Below are positions 56,817 to 64,000 of a DNA stretch of 64,000 bases, one piece after another (within the stretch, counting starts at the first letter, position 1; every line of letters begins with the position of its first letter). The notes beneath the pieces were generated by a model. That model saw only the letters and a list, made by a program, of their open reading frames with translations. It made no database searches and had not been told where the DNA came from. This DNA is from Mycoplasmoides gallisepticum (GTDB taxonomy: Bacteria > Bacillota_I > Bacilli_A > Mycoplasmatales > Mycoplasmoidaceae), in assembly GCF_900476085.1 (NCBI RefSeq), contig NZ_LS991952.1, positions 434,001 through 498,000 of the forward strand. The letters are read 5' to 3'. Both the position numbers and the translations under genes were made by a program.

Positions 56817-58608
56817 GCCTATGGCCAGATTAAAGCAACTGTTTCTTCTATTAAAAAATGATAAAAAAGTGCTGGCTTTAACGATGATTTTAACTAGCTT
56901 TAAATCAATCTTTCGGATTGGCAGTTCACTGATTTTTGGGTATGTGATTCAGAACATATTTGTTAATATTACAACCCTAGACCCTGTTGTTGCCCAAGAG
57001 AACTGAATTAGGTTATTACAGTTCTCAGCAATCCTAGCTGCTGTTTATTTTTTATTGTTTCTTTGTTATATCTCAAGTACAGTAATCACAATCAAATTAG
57101 CTTACAAAACTACGGTAAAAATAAGAGATATTGTTTTTAAGAAGATTCATAAAATTGATCTATTAACATTAGAAAAAATGATGAATGGTGAGGTTATTAA
57201 CAAGATCGCTGTTGATGTTGATTTAATCTCAGCTAACCTGTCAACATTTTTAGGTGAATTGTTTTCTACGCCGATCGTTACGATATTTGTCTTTGTTGCG
57301 CTTTTTGTTGTTTCACCATACCTGACATTAATCACAATCGGATTAATGTTAATTATGCTTTTAGTGCAATTGATTGTAATTAAGAAAGCTAATGCTGCTC
57401 AAGAAAAGAGTTTAGCTTTATATGAAAAGTTAGCCACATTTATTGAAGAGCACGTTCAACAATATGAACTTATCAAGTCTTTAGATATTACAAATGTTGT
57501 TAATAAGGAATTTAAACAACTATCTGATGATTATCTCAAAGTTAATCTCAGATCAACTAAACTGTTTAGTATGATCTATCCGATTAACTTCTTATTTGAA
57601 GATACCGTAATCGTTAGCGCTTTTATTTTTTCTTTATTGTTCCAAAGCTTTAACTTAAGTTCGGGATCACCAATCCAGTTTTTAAACCAGATTAATTTAG
57701 CTCTTATTACGACCTTTAATCTGATGCTAAGATTTGCTTTAGGTGAATTGTGGTATCTATTTAAAGTTTCAGCTGATATACAAATTACTTTTGTTTCGAT
57801 TAAAAGAATTCAGTCATTCTTAAATTTAAAAGAAAAGTTTAATTACCAACACACCCCAATTGAACAACTTAAATACATTAAGTTTGACAACGTTAGTTTT
57901 TCATATGATAACAAACACTTAGCATTAGATAATGTTAGTTTTCAAATCGATGTTAATACTTCAACAGCAATCGTAGGACAAACCGGTTCTGGTAAATCAA
58001 CGATTATGAACTTATTATCAAGATATTACCAACCAACAAGTGGTGAGATCTATTTTAATGATCATAATTACCAAAAGCTTGATGAATACCAATTTAACCA
58101 AAAAATTAGTGTAGTGTTACAAGACAGTATCATGTTTAGTGATACGATTTATAACAATATCGCTTGTGTTAAACCAAATGCAACTAAAGAGCAAGTAATC
58201 CAAGCTGCTAACGAGGCTAAGATCCACAATTTTATCAGTAATCTTAAAGATGGATATGAAACGATCATTGATGAGAATCAAACTAACTTTTCAGCTGGTC
58301 AGATCCAACAGATCGCTTTAGCAAGAGCGTTTTTAAGTGATGCTGATATCCTAATTATGGATGAAGCTACTTCAAGTCTAGATTCTAAAACTAAAAAGTT
58401 AATCCAAGATGCGATCTTTAATCTCATGGATAAGAAAACTGTGATCTTGATCGCTCATAGATTATCAACGATTATTAACGTTGATAAAATCTTAGTGATG
58501 CAAAAGGGTAAGATCATTGAAAGCGGTAGTCATGATCAACTAATTAATAAAAAAGGTTATTATTATCAGCTTAATCAAGTTAATGTCGATGAATCTAGCT
58601 TAATGTAA
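56806..58608 (+). CDS. ABC exporter half-transporter B (permease-ATPase)
   Basis: An intact 600-residue product: an N-terminal six-helix exporter membrane domain (residues about 20-330), then a nucleotide-binding domain with canonical Walker A GQTGSGKST, a variant signature FSAGQ, Walker B ILIMDEATSSLD and H-loop IAHRLST. Together with the upstream gene it matches the MG014/MG015-type pair of heterodimeric exporters: this subunit supplies good Walker A/B and His, and the other supplies the LSGGQ signature. The substrate is unknown (lipid, peptide or drug are possible). Confidence 0.93.
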
Positions 58609-58761
58609 GCGGTTTATTTGGTATAATATATAAGACTTATTTAAGAAAAATAAGCAAAATTAGACCAATAATCTAGTTTCAACCGTTTAGTAATGGTAAC
58701 TAAGAATCAAGGATAACTTGATCACCATGATAACGAGTCTATCTGGAGGAAATACAATAAG
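58609..58761 (+). promoter_or_regulatory. Promoter and leader of rplU operon
   Basis: TATAAT at 58622-58627 starts a leader of about 125 nt containing small hairpin candidates (for example GACTTATTT/AAAATAAGC) and ending in a strong TGGAGG ribosome site at 58744-58749. It may be an L21-type ribosomal leader; no specific motif could be verified. Confidence 0.5.
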
Positions 58762-59064
58762 ATGTTTGCAGTTATTGCATCAGGTTCAAAACAGTACCGC
58801 GTTAAGTTAAACGATGAAATCTACGTGGAAAAACTAAATTCTCAAGTAGGTGAAAAAATCGTTTTTGACAAAGTGTATTTTGTGAACAACACTTTTGGTA
58901 AACCTTTTGTTAAGGGCGCTTCTGTTACTTGTGAAGTACTTAAACAAGGTAGGCAAAAGAAGATTAATGTGATTAAACACATTTCACAAAAACACCACTT
59001 AAAAAAATACGGTCACAGACAACCATACACCAAGCTTAAAGTTGTAGCGATCAACCACGGATAA
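58762..59064 (+). CDS. rplU: 50S ribosomal protein L21
   Basis: The 100-residue product starts MFAVIASGSKQYRV and contains the L21 signature KIKVIKH-like segment (KKINVIKHISQKHHLKKYGHRQPYTKLKV). It is first of the conserved rplU-prp-rpmA cluster. Confidence 0.98.
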   Translation: MFAVIASGSKQYRVKLNDEIYVEKLNSQVGEKIVFDKVYFVNNTFGKPFVKGASVTCEVLKQGRQKKINVIKHISQKHHLKKYGHRQPYTKLKVVAINHG

Positions 59065-59074
59065 TTAGTTAACA

Positions 59075-59389
59075 ATGATTACAATAACTTTTTATGCAAG
59101 TGCAATAAGGGTTTCAGGTCATGCATTCTTTGCTGAATACAACCAAGATATTGTGTGTGCAGGGGTTAGTGCAATCGTTTTTGGGGGGATTAATTACTTC
59201 TCACCAGAAGCAGTTAAGGTGATTAAAGATTCACAAAATAGCACAATCTTTTTTGAGTTATTAGAAGTGGATAGTAAAAATTTAATCGCAATAGATCTGA
59301 TTAAAACACAATTATCAGTGATCGCTTCAGTCTATGATCAACACATCAAGATCATTGATGAAACAAATCGAATCGTTATAGGAAAATAA
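59075..59389 (+). CDS. prp: Ribosomal-processing cysteine protease Prp
   Basis: Prp removes the N-terminal extension of L27. The 104-residue product has the catalytic pair of the family: His16 in SGHAFFAEYNQ and Cys28 in DIVCAGVSAI. Its location between rplU and rpmA is the conserved Firmicutes arrangement. The substrate extension is present in the adjacent rpmA product. Confidence 0.94.
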   Translation: MITITFYASAIRVSGHAFFAEYNQDIVCAGVSAIVFGGINYFSPEAVKVIKDSQNSTIFFELLEVDSKNLIAIDLIKTQLSVIASVYDQHIKIIDETNRIVIGK

Positions 59390-59390
59390 A

Positions 59391-59687
59391 ATGAAAAAAA
59401 TATGATTTCACTTAGACCTGCAATTTTTTGCTTCTAAAAAAGGTGTGGGTTCAACTAAAAACGGCCGTGATTCTAACCCGAAGTTTTTAGGTGCTAAATT
59501 AGCTGATGGACAACAGGCTAAAACCGGTCAAATTATCTACCGCCAAAGAGGTAATAAGATCTGACCTGGTAAAAACGTGGGACAAGGTAAGGATGATACC
59601 CTATTTGCATTAGCAGATGGAATTGTTCGTTACACTAAGTTCTTAGGTAATAAAACCAAAGTTAGCGTTGTTGAGCAATCAAAATAA
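59391..59687 (+). CDS. rpmA: 50S ribosomal protein L27 with cleavable N-terminal extension
   Basis: The 98-residue product starts [14 protein letters not shown] followed by [14 protein letters not shown], the mature L27 start. LDLQFFA closely matches the Prp recognition site, with cleavage expected after FFA. TGA at codon 5 is Trp. It lies one nt after prp, implying coupled translation. Confidence 0.97.
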
Positions 59688-59706
59688 TTTTTAAAAATAA
59701 ATAATT

Positions 59707-59750
59707 AAAATAAAACCAAGCAATAAAACCGCAATTGGTTTTATTTTTAT
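59707..59750 (+). terminator. Terminator after rpmA
   Basis: A perfect 13-bp stem AAAATAAAACCAA with TTGGTTTTATTTT around a 15-nt loop. It ends 7 nt before the nfo start. Confidence 0.8.
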
Positions 59751-59756
59751 CTTTCT

Positions 59757-60668
59757 ATGAAATCAAACAAAATTAAGTATTTAGGTTGTTTTGTTGGGGC
59801 AACCAAACCTGATTTTATGCTGGGAATGGTGAAAACGGTTGTTGATTATGGAGCAACCAGTTTTATGTTTTATAGTGGTCCACCACAAAGTTTTAGAAGA
59901 ACACCAACTGCCCAATTTAAATTAGATTTAGCTAAAGCATATCTAGCTAAGCATAACTTAGGTGATCTAGGTGATAATTATGTTGTTCACGCTCCTTATT
60001 TAATTAATTTAGCTAATGGTGATTCAACTAAACGAGAACGCAGTTTTAACTTCTTTTTAGATGAACTAAAAAGAACTAACGAATTAGGTGCCAAATACTT
60101 CGTTTTACACCCAGGTTCAGCCTTAAATGTCAAAGACAAAACTCAAGCATTAGATCATTTAGCTACTGAATTAAACCGGGCGATCTCAATGACTAAAGAC
60201 ACGATCATCTGTCTTGAAACAATGGCTGATAAAGGTCAGCAAATCTGTTCCAAATTTGAAGAATTACGATACGTAATTGATCAGATCTCTGACAAATCTA
60301 GAATCGGTGTTTGTTTTGACACTTGTCACGTTCATGATGCTGGGTATGATTTAGCTAAAACTCAAGAGTTAATCGATCACTTTGATCAAGTCATCGGACT
60401 TAAATACTTATATGTGATTCATTTAAATGATTCAAAAAACCCGATGGGAGCAAGAAAAGATCGCCATGCTAATATTGGTTATGGCAAGATCGGGTTTGAG
60501 AACCTACTTAATTTCATCTATCATAAAGAGATCTGTAATAAGATCATCATTCTAGAAACCCCTTGAATTGATGATCCAATTCGGGGTGAAGTGCCTTTAT
60601 ACAAAGAAGAGATTGAGATGATTCGGAACAAAAAGTTTGTTGAAGGATTAGTTAATGAAGAATCATAA
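59757..60668 (+). CDS. nfo: Endonuclease IV
   Basis: The enzyme cleaves DNA at abasic sites and is metal-dependent. The 303-residue product has the expected metal-ligand motifs: VVHAPYLINLANGD, FVLHPGSAL, CLETMADKG, GVCFDTCHVHDAGYD, YVIHLNDSKNPMGARKDRH and IILETPW (Trp encoded by TGA at 60564). The 3' end overlaps the fur-type gene by 14 nt. Confidence 0.97.
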
Positions 60669-61167
60669 TCAACTAGATTATTATCTAAAGATCTTAAATA
60701 AAAACAAATACCGAATCACCAAACCTAGAAGGTTAATCTTAGAATGTTTATTAGATGATTTCAACTATCATTCGATCGAAGATATCATCCAACATATCTA
60801 TAAAAAAACCAAGAATAAACCTAACGTTTCTTCAGTTTATAATTGCTTACAAACTTTTATCCAACTCAATCTTGTTGATTCGTTCTTAAACACTTCTTGT
60901 GATCTAAAACGTTATTATACAATCAAACATGAAGTTCACGAACATATTTATTTCATCAACAACCAAAAAGAGCTCAAGCAAAATCTTAGTACGATTATTA
61001 TTCCCAAAACCATTAATGATCAACTAAAAGCTTATTTTGATCAATTGGGAATAATTAACCCACAATATTATATTGTGGTTAGTGGGGATAATGAAAAAAT
61101 GATCAAACCTCATAAAAACAATGATGACAAAGAACAAGACATTTCATACGATAAATGAGATCATTAA
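60655..61167 (+). CDS. Fur-family transcriptional regulator
   Basis: A 170-residue product with the Fur winged-helix domain (RITKPRRLILECLLD, HSIEDIIQHI, NVSSVYNCLQTFIQLNLV) and a HEHIYFI metal-site motif after it. The C-terminal CxxC pairs seen in many Fur and PerR proteins are missing. It is the positional counterpart of MG236. The gene overlaps nfo by 14 nt upstream and the following gene by 47 nt. Which metal or redox signal it reads cannot be told. Confidence 0.88.
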
Positions 61168-61945
61168 TGATCTTAGTAATAGTGAACTAGCTAATGATCA
61201 AAACACCCAGTTTTATCTATCTTTACTAATGATGATTAAAACTGATCTTGATAATAAAGATTTTAAGAAAGCACTAACTAGTATCCAAGAAGAATTAGAT
61301 ACGGACTATTTACCATTAGCTTTAATTGATTATTTCAAGCAAGCACATTTAGTAACCAAACGCTTGATGTATGAAAATGAGTTTGATTGGTTAGAAAAAC
61401 TAGATAAGAAAGAACTAATTAATAAAACGATCATCAACTTCCCTGAGAACTTATGGTACTTTGATTATTTAGCAACTAAAGAAGAAAATTTCTGAAATAT
61501 TGATGATTTTGAGTTTTTTCGACATATCTTTATTACTAAGACGTATGATAACAGCGATAAGTTAGTAGCAGCACAATTATTACAAAAGATTGAGCCTTTT
61601 ATTAATCTTAGTTTTGAAGTTTATAATAACAAACTTAAGCAAACGTTCACAGTCACCTTAAAAAAAGATGATATCTGAGCTAAAAATACCCAAGCTTATT
61701 TTAACGACGTCTTAGATCAGATCGAATCAAGCTTTTATAAAGATCCTTCTAAAGAACAATTAGCCACTGAGATCGTTAATAATATTATGCAAGATTATTA
61801 TCCTTCTTACCCTGATTTTGTTAGTGTTAAAGAATTAGCTAGTGGGATCATTCAGTATGTCAAAAATTGTTTTGATAATAAAAAACCAAATACCAAGATC
61901 AACTCGATTGTTTATGATGTAATCATAAACTGTATTGATCAATAA
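61121..61945 (+). CDS. Conserved hypothetical protein (MG237 position)
   Basis: A 274-residue product read with TGA as Trp, helical and acidic, with no signal peptide or membrane segment. Its place between the fur-type gene and tig corresponds to M. genitalium MG237, whose function is unknown. It starts inside the fur-type gene (47-nt overlap, different frame), so translation is probably coupled. A TAAAAT box at 61959-61964 behind it may serve tig. Confidence 0.85.
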
Positions 61946-62000
61946 AATTTTCTTATTGTAAAATATCAAAAGTAAATATTGTTTGTAACCAGAAAAAATC

Positions 62001-63332
62001 ATGTTTAAAATTCGAGAAAAAACTAACGCTGACCATAAGGTTAAATACATCGTTGATGTTAATGAAAAGAATTGAAATGAAGCTTACCAAAAAAAGTTAA
62101 ACGCAGCTGTTAAAAACGTTAAGATTCAAGGTTTTAGAAAGGGACATGTTCCCTATCAAGAAGCGATTAAACATATCGATCAGATCGGATTATTTGATCG
62201 TGCGGTTAATCAGTTAGTACAACCAATCTACCTAGAATTAGTTAAGCAAGAAAAGATTAAGGATTCTGAAACAGTCCTAGAAGAAAACCCAGAAGTTAGC
62301 GTAGTTGAGATTGATGATAAGAAGTTAGCATTAAGCTATAGTTTTGAAACAATTCCTGAAGTAAAAGTTGGGGACTATTTAAAGATTAACGGATTTTTAT
62401 CAGAAACCCCTGTTAAGGATGAAGATGTGCAAACTGAACTTGTGCGAATCTTTAAATCAGCAGGTAAGTTAGTTGATAAAAAAGAAGGTGCAACTCTTGA
62501 AAAGGGTGATATTGCCTTCTTAGATTTCTCTGGTGAGATTGATAATAAAGCGTTTGAAGGTGGTAAGGCGAAAAACTACGAATTAGAGATTGGTTCTAAT
62601 TCGTTCATTCCTGGATTTGAAGATCAAATGGTGGGAATGAAGGTTGGTGAAAAACGTGATTTAAACTTAACGTTTCCCAAAGATTATCACGAAAAAACTT
62701 ATGCTGGTAAACCAGTATTATTCAAGGTTAAATTAAATTCAATTAAAGAAGTTCAGTTGCCAGAGATGACTGTTGAAAAACTGAACGAGTTGATGAAAAC
62801 TCAATACAAGAATCTTGATGAAGCAAAAGAAGATATCAAAAAGCGCATGGATCGAAATCAACAAGAACATGCCAACCAAATGAACACGATGTTACTAACC
62901 CAATTTGCTAATGAAGATTGTCAGTTCTCACATATCCCTAAAAGCTTACTTGATCGCGAAGTAAACTTACTTTACCAACAGTTTGCAAATCAGATGCAAC
63001 AGATCAAAATGAGCGTTGAAGACGCACTAAAGATCCAAAACCAAACTAAAGAACAACTTTATCAAAGACTAACAGAACAAGCTACTAGAGCAATTAAATT
63101 AGTTTTAGTTTTAGAAGAGATCGGTGATCTTGAAAAGATCAGTGTTTCTGAAGCTGAGATCAATCAAGAGATCGAAGAACGCATCAAAGAGATCTCTAAT
63201 AATCAAGAACTACCAAAAGAGCAGTATGATGCGATCAAAAATTACTTTGTAACCCAAAAAGAACTGATTGAATCAATGTTAACTAATAAGAAAGTTGTTG
63301 ATTTAATCATCAAAAAAAATCTAGCTCGATAA
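62001..63332 (+). CDS. tig: Trigger factor
   Basis: A ribosome-bound chaperone. The 443-residue product has the N-terminal ribosome-binding domain with the signature GFRKGHVP (about 48-55), the FKBP-type prolyl isomerase domain (GDIAFLDFSGEIDNKAFEGG, FIPGFEDQMVGMKVGE, about 167-215) and the helical C-terminal domain. Length and order match MG238. lon follows behind its own CIRCE promoter. Confidence 0.97.
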
Positions 63333-63346
63333 TCACTTAAACCTAA

Positions 63347-63373
63347 TTAGCACTTGAATTCTTAGAGTGCTAA
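63347..63373. promoter_or_regulatory. CIRCE operator before lon
   Basis: TTAGCACTT and GAGTGCTAA are separated by 9 nt; the consensus is TTAGCACTC-N9-GAGTGCTAA with one mismatch in the left arm. It lies directly upstream of the TATAAT box at 63383-63388. It is the target of HrcA, encoded at 43980-45029. Confidence 0.93.
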
Positions 63374-63382
63374 TTATTATGG

Positions 63383-63388
63383 TATAAT
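63383..63388 (+). promoter_or_regulatory. -10 box of lon
   Basis: TATAAT 9 nt after the CIRCE element. The transcript would carry an AAAGGAAG ribosome site at 63411-63418, rather far from the ATG at 63436. Confidence 0.75.
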
Positions 63389-63435
63389 ATTATTTAGATA
63401 GTTTTGCTTGAAAGGAAGATAACACAGATAAACTC

Positions 63436-64000
63436 ATGGCAACATCAAAATCAGTGCAAAAAGCACCCTTATTAATCTCACGTAAGATGGTTGTATTTCC
63501 TTACAACCAATACGTTTTAAGCATTGGTCGAGCGCGATCAATGAAACTTATTAAAAAGATCAAAGCTCAACTTATTGAAGAATCAAAAAAGATGAAGTCA
63601 GGCCAAGCTAAAAAAGAGTTTGAAAAGATTTTGGTTGTTGTCCAAAAGAACGATAACATTGACAAGCCAACAGTTAGTGATATCTACAAATACGGAACTT
63701 TATGTGAGATAACTAGAATTAATGAAGAGGTTGATCAAGAAACGGGTGAACTGACTTATGAAGTTTCAATCCGTGGGATTGAAAGAATTAAGATTAGTAC
63801 ATCAAGTCTAAAAAACGTTTCACTAGAAGATTATATCGACCCAATTAGTTATTCGATCTGCAAAACTTATTTATCAATTAAACCTGATGAATTGTGAGAC
63901 ACAATTCAAAAAGAAGGTGTATTTGATGAAGCTGATCTAAAAGAGATGGCAAAAACTGATCTAACAACAAGAGAGTTAGATAAGATCTCATTAAGTCTAG
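63436..64000 (+). CDS. lon: ATP-dependent protease Lon, N-terminal part
   Basis: The gene runs off the window after 188 codons. The visible part is the LON substrate-binding domain: LLISRKMVVFPYNQYVLSIGR at the start and YEVSIRGIERIKI further on. TGA at 63896 is Trp. The position after tig and the upstream CIRCE element match MG239. Confidence 0.95.

Overview
The window is from a wall-less mollicute of the Mycoplasma pneumoniae group, almost certainly Mycoplasma gallisepticum (M. imitans is the nearest alternative). The DNA is very AT-rich. In-frame TGA must be read as tryptophan to complete most genes. Ten vlhA (pMGA) haemagglutinin lipoprotein genes carry upstream GAA trinucleotide tracts, a hallmark of this species pair. 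The housekeeping blocks follow the M. genitalium order: topJ-grpE (MG200-201), hrcA and uvrC (MG205-206), infC-rpmI-rplT and pheS-pheT (MG194-198), and rplU-prp-rpmA-nfo-fur-tig-lon (MG232-239). All coordinates below assume genetic code 4.

Layout. 1-8.9 kb holds terminal-organelle-type genes: the tail of a coiled-coil protein, a 79-nt SRP RNA, an acidic coiled-coil protein, an alpha/beta hydrolase, a very large TopJ-like J-domain protein with an EAGR box, and grpE. 9.1-39.9 kb is a vlhA cluster of thirteen tandem copies, all on the plus strand. Three copies lack a GAA tract (9094, 11311, 38035) and ten have one (17, 9, 7, 7, 13, 5, 10, 14, 13 and 6 units in order). No copy has the 12 units associated with expression in published work. 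Four copies are clearly broken and one is slightly truncated. A broken rnhC remnant lies inside the cluster. 39.9-42 kb is a decaying minus-strand region: an intact beta-phosphoglucomutase gene, a lipoprotein/GH65 phosphorylase remnant, and a broken membrane-protein gene. 42.2-47.2 kb holds dxs and hrcA (overlapping, minus), divergent uvrC, and a YigZ/IMPACT gene. 47.2-52.7 kb is translation: an attenuator-like leader, infC-rpmI-rplT, a dUTPase-like gene, pheS and pheT. 52.8-54.7 kb has an unusual coiled-coil/PTS-EIIB protein and tmRNA on the minus strand. 55-58.6 kb is a heterodimeric ABC exporter pair whose first subunit is split by one TAA codon. 58.7-64 kb is rplU-prp-rpmA, nfo-fur-hypothetical, tig, and the start of lon behind a CIRCE operator.

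How it fits together. The vlhA array is a phase- and antigen-variation reservoir: GAA tract length would select the expressed copy, while recombination between near-identical blocks reshuffles the repertoire. The array carries traces of slippage deletion, compensating frameshifts, nonsense codons and block duplication. Stress circuitry is represented twice, by hrcA itself and by the CIRCE site to which its product should bind in front of lon; grpE, topJ, tig and lon supply protein folding and turnover. The Prp protease gene sits between its expected substrate L27 (with the cleavable N-terminal extension) and L21.
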